From: Ceratodon purpureus
Taxonomy: Eukaryota > Streptophyta > Bryopsida > Pseudoditrichales > Ditrichaceae
DNA length: 64,000 bases
Reading direction: 5' to 3'
Assembly: GCA_014871385.1 (NCBI GenBank)
Contig: CM026433.1
Span: forward strand, 16,003,808 to 16,067,807
In this document: positions 12,148-21,422 of the stretch, piece after piece
Layout of the letters: every line of letters starts with the position of its first letter
Numbering within the stretch: position 1 is the first letter of the stretch
Translations under genes and position numbers: made by a program
Notes under the pieces: model-generated
Told to the model about the DNA's origin: nothing
Seen by the model: only the letters and a program-made list of their open reading frames with translations
Databases searched by the model: none

Positions 12148-13700
12148 ATGAATCCGAATTCTGAGCCGGAAGGAGTACGGAGGTCTAGTAGAAGAAGAAG
12201 GGGTGATCAGGAGACGGAAGCCAGACCATTCGTCACATTAGAGCAGAATTCATTGAAGACACAGATCAAGAGATAGCCGGGACTTCCGGATCCGGAGGTC
12301 AGGGTTGGACAGTACCATCCGGGCCGTTGGCCGGAGGACCGGGTAGCGGGTCTTCCTATGGCCCGGACGTTCTCCAGACTGAAGTATCGGAAGTTCAGGG
12401 GCGATGGCCGGGAGGACGTGGACGAATGGCTAAGCGAGTTCAACGCCACGGCTGCTGCCAACCAAGAGGACGAAGCAATCAAGTTACGGTTGTTCCAGGG
12501 ATTACTCAAGAAGGAGGCACTCCAGTGGTACCAAGAGGAACCGGACAACGTGCGAAGGAGTTGGGGTTTGCTATCCGATGCCTTCCGGAGGGCCTTCCGG
12601 GAGGTAGGAGGAGAAGCCGCACATTGGGAAAACTTAGTAAAATCCGGATGGAGCCGGAAGAGTCAGTCCGCCGGTACGGACAGAGGGTTAGGAGTTTAAT
12701 TCATAACTAAGTCCCGGAATTGCAAACAGTATCCAGGTAGAATGGTACGTCGCTGGGTTACCGACCGGATGGGGTTCCAAGTAGGCAGATCCGGCCACAG
12801 ACTTTACCGGAGGCCATGGAGGCCGCCCAGAACTATGAAAACTCCAAGCAGTCCATACGGCAGTACCGTAAGCAGGGAAGACCTCTAGACGTCTACGAAA
12901 GGTCCGTAGGAACCCGGATTCTAGTTCAGAATCCAGTGGATCCGGCTCCGAAGATAGCTCGGAAACCGGAAGCAGCAGCAGTGAGGAGGACGCTCACGAC
13001 GAAGGCGTCAGGTAGCAAGGGCTACCGGAAGGACAAAGGAACGGACGATAGTCCGAGTAAAGGAGGAATACCCATCGGAGAAACGGATGATCAAAGATCT
13101 GGTGAACAGCCATTGAAGAACTCAAAGTCCAATGGCGGAAGAGAAGAAAGCACGGAAAGCGCTGCCCACCGTCCGGGAACAATGTGTGGGCACCAACTGC
13201 GGAAAGCCGGGACATACAACCGGGAATGCCCACACGGAGCGCCCAAGAGAGTGCAGGTTGTGGATGAAGAGGGTCAGTATTCTTTGCGGAACCTGCTTAT
13301 GAAGAGGAGGAAGTGGAGATGCTACCGGTTTACCAGGTAAACCCGGCCTATGGCCGTGGACGGATGATACAGCCGGTTATCAGACCTCGACCCGGAATGG
13401 GCTATCCATCGGTGGACATCCGGCCCCCGCCGGCACGACCACCGGTCTCAGTGGAACGGCAGTTTGGATGCTGTTATATTTGTGGAGAAGCCGGTCATTA
13501 TGCTAACCAATTGTCCACACCGAGGAGGTCAAGGCGCACCGTTGGAACTTCCGTGTCAAAACTGTGGTCAGTACGGCCATAAGTCACCCCAATGCCAACA
13601 ACCGGTTAGACCTAGGGCTATCTATAAGCAAGTGGAAGAACCTCCACGGGAGCGTACCGGGCTCAACTACGGTCACAAAGACGGGGTAGAGAATCCGCCA
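12148..13700 (+). pseudogene. gag: gag region (capsid and three zinc knuckles), frameshifted
   Basis: A likely start is ATG 12148 (MNPNSEPEGVRRSSRRRRGD). After a shift, the capsid-like Retrotrans_gag core lies at 12358-12699: KYRKFRGDGREDVDEWLSEF, then KLRLFQGLLKKEALQWYQEE. It continues in another frame near 12640-12710 with RMEPEESVRRYGQRVRSLI. Nucleocapsid zinc knuckles follow. One lies near 13190-13235 (CGK.GH...C, with a shift inside it) and one near 13470-13515 (CYICGEAGHYAN then a shifted C). The third, near 13550-13590, is intact (CQNCGQYGHKSPQC). Gag forms the particle and binds template RNA. At least four small frameshifts interrupt the gene. Confidence 0.8.
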
Positions 13701-13715
13701 AGTTGACGGTTACCG

Positions 13716-14207
13716 GTGGAACCACGAGGAGAGACCGGCGTGGGTATCCATCAGGTCAGTTCGCGTAGTTCCACCCGGAGACAGGATTCAGAAAAGAAGA
13801 AGAGGAAGTCTGGTGTTCGGACCAGGTCACAGAGGAAAGAGAGTAGCCGACCGGAATCTTCAGAAACTTCCGGGGAATCAGAGAAGGAGGTGCCCCCGGA
13901 GACGGTCCCGGTTGAAAAAGGGGTCAAGACCCTACCAACCATGCCGGACATTGGACCGGAGGTAATTGCTGGGTTACCCCAAGTACAGGAGGGCCGGAAG
14001 GTGACATTCAGCGAGATTCCGGAAATAATCCAACCGGAGGTCCGGGCGAAAGCCGACAGATACGACATCCTTCAAGATATTCAAGCCCAGCCGGCCAATG
14101 TCACCATAGGACAACTGTTACATGATAATCCTAATTATCAGAAGCAGGTTAAGTCCGGCTTAATCCGGACCCGGAACGGAAGATTAGCTGCCTTCCGTCG
14201 CAGTTAA
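13716..14207 (+). pseudogene. gag-pol linker segment, basic and charged
   Basis: An open stretch of 163 codons joins the zinc-knuckle region to the protease. It is rich in Lys, Arg, Ser and Glu at first (DSEKKKRKSGVRTRSQRKES). It then becomes more ordered (KADRYDILQDIQAQPANVTI, HDNPNYQKQVKSGLIRTRNG) before a stop at 14205-14207. The following protease frame is offset, so a frameshift or a translational recoding step separates them. Similar short motifs precede the protease in many plant gypsy polyproteins, which I infer rather than match exactly. Confidence 0.6.
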
Positions 14208-14217
14208 TTTTGCCGAG

Positions 14218-15939
14218 ATGGAGGATTTCGGGGCTCCAGAAATAGCTGTGGAGATCGACGGATGTATTATCCAGAAGGTACCGGTAGATGGAGGATCCGG
14301 AGTAAATCTACTACTGGAGAGTACGGCCAACGATTTAGGGTACACTGCCTTTGAGCCTACCAATCAGACCCTACGGATGGCAGACCAGTCTCGAGTAGTA
14401 CCAGTGGAAAAACTGTCGGCAGTACCGACAAAGATTTCCGGACTCACTTACCCGCTCAACTATTTGGTTATCCGGGTGGAGGAAGGAAATCCGTTTCCAC
14501 TGTTACTCGGACGGCCGTGGCTATATCTAGCCGGAGTCAAGGTAAATTGGGCGAAGAAGGCTTTTACTTTTGGGGATCCGGCTGTTTTGCTATCGTGGAA
14601 ACCGGAGCTCCATCTGGGGGAAACAAGTGAGACGGATGGTTACACTTCCGATTGGACAGGGTCAGAAAACTCGGATTCCCTGCAATCGTATCATGTTCAA
14701 GAGTTCCGGGAGGTATCAGAAGAAGATCTGGGATTCCGTAACCCGGTACCTGAACAGAAGCCGGATGGAACCGAAGTACCGAACCGACCGCCGGAAGGCA
14801 GGAAGGAAGATGACAGGGCCTTAGGAGAAGCAAACGTTCCATTGACCTCCGAATGGATTAGAGGACAGTTCGCAGATGGGATAATCAAAACAGGAATATC
14901 CGGGTCAAGGACCAGTGACTTACCCTGGTCAGCCCTTCCGGGGTCCGTAGGAACGGATGCTAGCGAACCGGTCAAGAATGTGGTAGCACCGGAAGATTAC
15001 GAAGCAGTGAAGACGGGAGCCGGTAGGGCTTTCTATTTGGGAAAAGGACTGACGGACCGGGAGCGGGCACAGTATTTGGAACTGCTTACGGAATATGATG
15101 ACGTCTTCGCCTGGCTCCCATCGGATCTGGTGGGTATACCGCCGGAATTGGGCGAACACCACATCGACCTAATGGAGGGAGCGGTTCCGGTTCGCCAAAG
15201 GCAGTACCGGCTCAACCCAAAGTACTCCATGATGGTGAAGGAGGAACTAGATAAACTGCTGGAAGCCGGTTTTATTTATCCAGTGAATAACTCCGAGTGG
15301 GTGTCACCGATTGTGGTAGTACCAAAGAAAACGGGTCCGGATGGTAAAGTCAAAATCCGGGTATGTCAGGACTTCCGGAAGCTGAATGCAGCCACGAAGA
15401 AGGATCATTTCCCTTTACCCTTCATCGACATGGTGCTCGATCACGTGGCCGGTCAGGAATGCTTCAGTTTTCTAGATGGGTTTTCCGGATACAATCAGGT
15501 GTCCATCCGGAAGGAGGACCAACTGAAAACTACTTTTACCACCGATTGGGGTACCTACGCTTTCAACCGGATGCCTTTCGGATTGTGCAATGCTCCCGGA
15601 ACGTTTCAACGGTTGATGATGGACATCTTTCAGGATTTCTTAAAACACTTCCTGGAAGTTTTCATTGACGACTTTGCGGTGTTCAGCCGGTGGATGGAAC
15701 ATCTGGACTATCTCCGGAAAACGTTCCAGCGATGCCGGGAGACTAAACTCAAGCTCCATCCGGGCAAGTGTTTTTTTTGGTATGTTAGCCGGACTATTGC
15801 TCGGACACATAGTCAGCCGGAAGGGAATAGCAGTGGATGTAGCAAAAGTGATAGTCATGTTGGCCCTTCTTGCTCCCACCAACCTCCGGGAACTCAGAGG
15901 ATTTCTGGGGTGTGTGGGATACTACCGGAGGTTCATTGA
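14218..15939 (+). pseudogene. pol: pol part 1: aspartic protease and reverse transcriptase
   Basis: The retropepsin-like domain lies at about residues 1-130. Its active site is VPVDGGSGVNLL, with Gly where most retropepsins have Ser/Thr (D-S/T-G), and the conserved C-terminal piece is LLLGRPWLYLAGVKVNW. An acidic linker follows. The reverse transcriptase begins near DVFAWLPSDLVGIPPELGEH and carries VRQRQYRLNP, GFIYPVNNSEWVSPIVVVPK, RVCQDFRKLNAATKKDHFPL, FLDGFSGYNQV, FNRMPFGLCNAPGTFQRLM and the catalytic box VFIDDFAVFS. The frame departs from RT at a run of eight T residues (about 15771-15778), after which the translation is meaningless up to the stop at 15939. The true RT continues in the overlapping frame that starts upstream of there. 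Confidence 0.9.
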
Positions 15940-17899
15940 GAATTATGCCCGGTTGGCAATGCCACTAACGGAGCTACTCAAGAAGGAAGAAGAGTACCTC
16001 TGGACGGAAATCCGTCAACAGGCTTTTGAAGAACTGAAGAGACGGTTGGTCACAGCCCCTATACTAGCACCACCGGACTGGTCGAAATCTTTTCATGTCA
16101 CTTTGGATGCATCCGGTTGGTGTGTGGGAGCTATCCTATGGCAATTTGATGACGAGGGCCGGGAACGACCCATCTATTATGCCAGCCGGCAGATGAATCC
16201 AGCCGAGAAGAATTACACAACAACCGAACGGGAGGCTCTAGCCGTCATTTATGCGTGCAAGAAGTTTCGCCATTACCTATTGGGGTACAAAGTCATCTTC
16301 CATACGGATCATGACTCGCTGAAGTATCTAGTCAACAAACCGGATCTGTCCGGAAGGTTGGCCCGGTGGATATTACTTCTTCAGGAGTTCAACTACGAAG
16401 TTATTGTCAAATCCGGGAAGTCTAACCTCAATGCAGATTATTTGTCGCGACAACGGGGAAAAGAGAGCAAGGAGGAGATATCTTCAGAGTTTCCGGATGA
16501 ATTTCCGGAGGAATACCCGGTTGGTACCAGTATACAGGATATACCGGACCCCCGCGACCTTCCGGTCGTAGGAGGGACGTCTTCCGTCTACCGAATTCAG
16601 GAGGACGAAGGGGAAGACCAGGATTTTCAGCGGATTAAGAACTATCTCCAGACTCAGAGGTATCCGGAAGGCCTGAGTAGGGAGGAGAAAAGTGTGTTTC
16701 AGCACCGGGTGGCACCGTACTTTCTGGTCGGAGAATTGCTTTTCAAGCTAGGGGCGGATGAAAAACTCCGACGCTGCCTAGAACCCATCTATCGCCGGAA
16801 GGTCATCCGGGCTCTGCACGATGGACCGGCCGGAGGACACTATGCATCCGTCATCACCGTACAGAAGATCCGCGAGGCCGGATACTGGTGGCCACACCTT
16901 CACCGGGATGTTCATCAATTTATAAAAGAATGCGATCCCTGCCAACGGATAGGAGCTCCGGCCGTACGGCATCACTGGCCGTTAACTCCCATTGTTCCAC
17001 TAGCACCGTTTGAAAAATGGGGAGTGGATTTTATTGGGCCAATTCAACCGTTAGGCACTCAGAGGCACCGGTACATCATTTTGGCGACGGACTACGCCAC
17101 GAAGTGGGTAGAAGCCAGAGCCACCCGGAAGAATGATGCCGAGACATCCGCCCGGTTCATATTCGAAAGGATAATGATGCGATTTGGCCATCCGTTGGAG
17201 ATAGTGAGCGACCGGGGAACACATTTCCTGAACGAAGTGGTGGCCGGTCTGACCAACCAGTACGAGGTCAAACACCGGAAGACCACACCGTACAATCCTA
17301 AGGCGAACGGATTGACGGAACGTGCCAACGGAATAATCTGTAAGATTCTGACCAAGGTGGTGACCTCACATAAGACGGACTGGGACCGGAAACTGACATC
17401 GGCGGTCTATGCGTACAACACGGCACACAAGAGTACAACCGGACGGACTCCGTATTATCTGGTATACGGACAGGAGGTACTTCAGTCCATCGAGACGGAA
17501 GTAGAGACGTTGAGGGTACTCGCAGCCAACCACGGAGATAAAACGGATGCACTCGACGACCGTCTACAGGTCATCGACCGGATGGAGGAAGACCGGATGG
17601 AGGCATTGGAACGGACAAAGGAGGTCCAAGCCAAAAGGAAGGAAGTGTATGACAAGCGAATCACAACGGATAAAGGAATCGAAGAAGGAGGATTGGTTCT
17701 AGTCTATGACAGCCGGTACAAGAATTTTCCGGGTAAGTTACATACTCGCTGGATGGGACCGTTCCGGGTTGATAAGATTTATTCCAATGGGTCATTACAA
17801 CTTTCAGATCTAGAAGGATATCCAATGGATACTAGGGTGAATGGATCCCGGGTCAAACTGTACAGACCGGATGACGTCCGCGAGGACGCTCACGGGTGA
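15775..17899 (+). pseudogene. pol: pol part 2: end of RT, RNase H and integrase
   Basis: This frame carries the RT end (GHIVSRKGIAVD, LRGFLGCVGYYRRFIENYA). RNase H follows with HVTLDASGWCVGAILWQ, EKNYTTTEREALAVIYACKK, FHTDHDSLKYL and NLNADYLSRQ. Integrase has the HHCC zinc finger (HDGPAGGHY ... CDPCQ) and the catalytic triad Asp in WGVDFIGPI, Asp in IVSDRGTHF and Glu in NGLTERANG. The C-terminal part ends with GGLVLVYDSRYKNFPGKLHT, RWMGPFRV and VNGSRVKLYRP, a GPY/F-type module. No chromodomain is evident. The stop is at 17897-17899, just before the polypurine tract. Integrase inserts the cDNA copy. The whole 2.1-kb frame is open, the longest intact piece of pol. Confidence 0.92.
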
Positions 17900-17910
17900 A
17901 AAAGGGGTAA
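17898..17910 (+). other. Polypurine tract
   Basis: GAAAAAGGGGTAA abuts the 3' LTR. It primes plus-strand cDNA synthesis. It overlaps the end of the integrase stop codon. Confidence 0.75.
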
Positions 17911-18290
17911 TGTGGAAAGTGATTTCCACGGTTGACACACCGGAATACTAATTCCGGTAGGAAAATGATAAAAAAATTAAAAATTTTATGTTAGAAATAC
18001 GGAAGTACTAAGCCTATAAGTAAAACAACCGGTTAAGCCGGTCGGCTGAATAAATAAGAGACCGGAAGGCCAGCCGGGTGAGATCCGGTCGTCTGCGGTG
18101 GAGGAGAGCCGGGTGCAGTCCATATGACAGAGCCCTGACCCGGCAGACTTAAGGATAACCACCAAAAGGTACAACGCACACGGGGATAATGGCTGCAACC
18201 ATTAAAACGCCGCCGGTCGCGACCGTCCAATGATGAGGGGCTACGACCGTCCGTCATGATGAGCTACGAACGGGTGGGCGCGAGGGCAGG

Positions 18291-18298
18291 TATAAAAG
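18291..18298 (+). promoter_or_regulatory. TATA box of the 3' LTR
   Basis: TATAAAAG lies 380 bases into the LTR and about 200 bases upstream of the LTR ORF start. This promoter could drive the ORF directly, and could also read into the flanking DNA after 21422. Confidence 0.65.
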
Positions 18299-18499
18299 GA
18301 GGAAGAACCGCCATGCTCCTCCTTTCTCTTTGTCATTTTGTGGCACGACGGGTCCTTGCGCTCTAAGGCGGAGGGCGCAGTTAGGGTTAGACGGTAGGAG
18401 AGAGACGGTGAGACGGAAGTGTTTCCGTTAGGCGAGAGATTGTAGTGAGGATCGTGCGTGCAGGTGTTACCGGAGTGACGGAGAGGAGGACTTAGCAAA

Positions 18500-20365
18500 A
18501 TGGGTAGGAAAGGGAAGGAACCGGCGGCGGAAGGACAGTCGTTCAGGGTACAACGGGTAATGCCGTTGATACCGGCCGGCGAGAAGGAGAAGGAGCTCCT
18601 CCGGACCGCCTTAGAGTCTATGAGATGTGAGGTCCTACTGGACAAGGCATGGGGTTGGAAGCTTGCCCTTCCGGCCCAGGAGATCCTCGTCAAGAATCCC
18701 GAGAATCGAGGAACCATTCGGGGAGAGCCGGATCAGTGGACGGCACAACTCTGGAGGGAGACGTATGGTTTCAAGAACTCCGGCGAGGTCTCGACGCCGG
18801 AGCCCCGGGACTTCGTACACCGGTATCTCAAGGGGGCCGGAGACCCGAGAGAAGGATGGGGGCTGGATGACATTGCGGATCCGGAGGCCCGGAGAGTAGT
18901 AGGGTTTATGAACCCTATTTTCCATCCGGAAAAGCCCAAACGGATCACCAACAAGTGGGCGTCCGTTTTCATTGGGGCCATGATCGGTGAATTCACGGTG
19001 GACTGGGGGGTCATGATGAAGACGATAATCGACCGACAGGTGGCCAATCTCCGGAAGACCAAGAAGCAGGCCACCTGCCTTCCGTCTTTCCTCATTCACC
19101 TCTACCGTACTAAGGGGCTGTTGAGTGCTGAGGAGGTCCGGGAGTACGATGAGCTCTTAAGCTATCAGCAGTTCGCTGAGCCGGAAGAAGTGTCCGACCA
19201 GGACGACGATGATGATGTTATTGAGGTCTCCCCCACGCCGGCTAAGAGACCCCGTCCTAGCCCGGAAAAGGGACAGCCATCCGGATCACCTCGGACTCCC
19301 GTACCGGCCAAGCGAACCCTGAACACGGAGATCCAACAGCCCACCGGACCACCGGAGCACACCGGAGATCCGTACCAGGACTTAGTTAACCTATCGGAGC
19401 AGGCGACGACGTATGCCCGGTTCTTACAGTCGACTAGGCAGGCGGAGGGCCGGTTGGCTAGGGAGGTAATGATCCTTACGGGTTCGGACCGGTTGGAGGA
19501 TTGCCTGAGTATTCTTCGCAAGCACCGGGACTTGGCCGGTCTCCAGGAAAAGCACATGGACCGGCTAGCGAAGTACCGGGAGACGAATCGGAAGCTCGAG
19601 GAGGAGGTGCGTGATGCCCGGAAAGATTTCAATGACGCCCGTGACCGGTCAGTCGAGGCCATCCGGTCGGTCGCCGAGATCAAGGCCACTTTAGCTCTTC
19701 CGGTAGATGTGGCCAACCAGTGCGCCGTTTACCAGGCCTTCCTGACCCGTCAACCGGATCCGACTATGAAGAATATAATAAAGTTCATGCACGACCGGAC
19801 GCAGGTGATGAAGGACACTTGGATGATGATGAAGAACCTGGTGGAAGTCCTCGGTTACGCAGAGGCCGGTCCGTCATCAGGGCCACCGGCAAATCAAGAG
19901 GATCCCAGACCACCGTCCCCAACCAGGGAACCGGCACCGGTACCACCTCCAGCCTCTCCGATACGGTCGGCCATCCGGCCAGCCCAACAGGAGGTAGGAC
20001 ACCCGCTGGAGGATCCTATTCCGGATACCTTGAGCAGTCTGCACACTCTACCCAACTTGGATGGAGTCGAGACTGTTAACCCCGGAAACATTCCTTTGGG
20101 ACCGGACCAGAGACCACCACCGGTAGATTTTATACCGGTACAGGGATCTCCGGAAACGCTCCAGGTGGATCTCAGCGCAGTTCCGGTGGCGGCACGATCT
20201 CCATCCCCGGCAGTTCAAGTAGACCGATCCCGGAAGTCCAGCAAACCGTCAGCATCTGAGGCTCCGGAAGAAGGCCCCTCGTTGAAGAAACTGAAGCGGC
20301 CACAGAAGAAGGAACGGTTGGACGGAACCCGGCACAGTCCCCGGCTCGATAAGCACAAGGAGTAG
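18500..20365 (+). CDS. LTR-encoded 621-aa protein, retrotransposon ORF1-like
   Basis: A single uninterrupted ORF lies entirely inside the 3' LTR. ATG 18500 is the first good start after the TATA box (18291). The N-terminus is basic (MGRKGKEPAAEG). A folded-looking region runs to about residue 220: KAWGWKLALPAQEILV, TYGFKNSGEV, ITNKWASVFIGAMIGEFTVD, MMKTIIDRQVANLRKTKKQA, TCLPSFLIHLYRTKGLLSAE. Its pattern (G..VD.G.II...I....KK....PSLI..L) resembles the 'putative plant transposon protein' domain found in extra ORFs of plant gypsy elements such as Ogre; I infer this and have not run a search. A Pro/Ser-rich acidic linker follows. A coiled coil lies at about residues 320-410 (RETNRKLEEEVRDARKDFND), then a second Pro-rich linker. 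The basic C-terminus (KKLKRPQKKERL) could be a nuclear signal. It shows no gag, protease or polymerase motif. Confidence 0.75.
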   Translation: MGRKGKEPAAEGQSFRVQRVMPLIPAGEKEKELLRTALESMRCEVLLDKAWGWKLALPAQEILVKNPENRGTIRGEPDQWTAQLWRETYGFKNSGEVSTPEPRDFVHRYLKGAGDPREGWGLDDIADPEARRVVGFMNPIFHPEKPKRITNKWASVFIGAMIGEFTVDWGVMMKTIIDRQVANLRKTKKQATCLPSFLIHLYRTKGLLSAEEVREYDELLSYQQFAEPEEVSDQDDDDDVIEVSPTPAKRPRPSPEKGQPSGSPRTPVPAKRTLNTEIQQPTGPPEHTGDPYQDLVNLSEQATTYARFLQSTRQAEGRLAREVMILTGSDRLEDCLSILRKHRDLAGLQEKHMDRLAKYRETNRKLEEEVRDARKDFNDARDRSVEAIRSVAEIKATLALPVDVANQCAVYQAFLTRQPDPTMKNIIKFMHDRTQVMKDTWMMMKNLVEVLGYAEAGPSSGPPANQEDPRPPSPTREPAPVPPPASPIRSAIRPAQQEVGHPLEDPIPDTLSSLHTLPNLDGVETVNPGNIPLGPDQRPPPVDFIPVQGSPETLQVDLSAVPVAARSPSPAVQVDRSRKSSKPSASEAPEEGPSLKKLKRPQKKERLDGTRHSPRLDKHKE

Positions 20366-21312
20366 GGTTTAGGATAAGGACCGGATAAAATGGCAGCGAC
20401 TAACGATGGGGCTCCAGTGCACCCGGCTGCCAATCCGGATAAATAGCGGCAGTAACTAGGAATAGAAGGCGGCCACCGGTCCGGGATTCCCGGATCCAAG
20501 ATCCGGAATTTCTGGATCTCGGTGGGCCACTTGGTCGCTTTAGGAACCGATAGGTTTTAGTATTTAAGTTAGACGTTTTTCCAAGGCCGGGGCCTTGTTT
20601 TTGTACGCCGTTTTGTTGTTGCAATTGAGAATATACTTTTGGATTTGTTGTGTCAACCGGCTGCTGACGGGTCCGTTGCCGTATGGTTTGTGGTTCTATT
20701 GTCTTCAGTAGTGTTCCGGAGGAGTGTTGAACAGTAGGAAGGTCAGGAGAGCGCCCGGAGAGACTGGGGAGGTGTCAAGCGTCGAGTGTTGACGGTTTCC
20801 AGTCCCGGAAGGAGCCCGTAGGGAAGGAGAGACGTATTGCAGTAGGGCTGGTAGTCTCAAGGACACGGAGAGCCGTGTGTACACCGGGACCCGGAAACGG
20901 ACCGGTCGCTTCCTGTAGATGGGATAAAAGCCGGATGTCCTACTGCGAACCAATCCGGAAGGGAGATAGTATAGTAGAATACTGTGCAGCCGTAAGGTGA
21001 TGTCATTGTAGTATGATTTCCGTATCCGTAACCGGCACTGAGTAGTTATCCGGACCGGTCCATAGCCGTACGGAAGGATTATTACTCCACTTCTCGGGTG
21101 GTAGATAGGAACAGTGGGGTGTCCAGCCACTATAAGTCACGGGACGGTGGAAAATCCAGCCACTTGAAAGGATAGACGGATCAGTGGGAACCGGCCACTA
21201 GTCTAAAAAGCCGGAAAATAGGAACGAGGCAAAAACTACCGGATTTGTCCAACCGGCTGTAAGACGGTGTACGGTCGGACACGGGTGGTGATTTCCGTTA
21301 AAATCTAAAAGG

Positions 21313-21318
21313 AATAAA
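21313..21318 (+). terminator. Poly(A) signal of the 3' LTR
   Basis: AATAAA lies 105 bases before the LTR end, with a matching site at 11943-11948 in the 5' LTR. It defines the likely R/U5 boundary. Confidence 0.55.
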
Positions 21319-21422
21319 ACTATAGGTCTTCGTGGGAACGAACACGGAGTGGTTTACTTTGGAGGGTATTTAGTGTCAATTAAGTGCCTTCCGGAGGAAT
21401 ACTGATACCACGTCGTGCTACA

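Larger units (their letters stand above)
8555..21422 (+). mobile_element. Ty3/gypsy LTR retrotransposon with ORF-bearing long LTRs (full length)
   Basis: Direct repeats of about 3.5 kb (8555-12053 and 17911-21422), both TGTGGAAAG...GTGCTACA, flank a 5.86-kb interior. The interior holds a PBS, gag, protease, RT, RNase H, integrase and a polypurine tract. Integrase after RNase H places it in Ty3/gypsy (Metaviridae). The tRNA-Asp-type PBS, the DGG-type protease site and an extra ORF recall the Athila/Tat/Ogre side of the group, but I cannot assign the lineage without a tree. The 5-bp flanks are CGAAT (8550-8554) and TATAC (21423-21427), so there is no target-site duplication. CCGG tetranucleotides are several-fold over-represented throughout, unlike the flanking DNA. 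Gag, pol and the 5' LTR ORF are broken by small indels. Confidence 0.95.
17911..21422 (+). repeat. 3' LTR
   Basis: TGTGGAAAG...GTGCTACA, about 3512 bases. U3 is about 410 bases up to the TATA box at 18291, and AATAAA lies at 21313-21318 near the 3' end. R would therefore span about 3 kb and include the 621-codon ORF. The LTR opens with two adjacent hairpins: GTGGAAA/TTTCCAC at 17912-17929 and CCGGAAT/ATTCCGG at 17940-17957. Confidence 0.95.
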
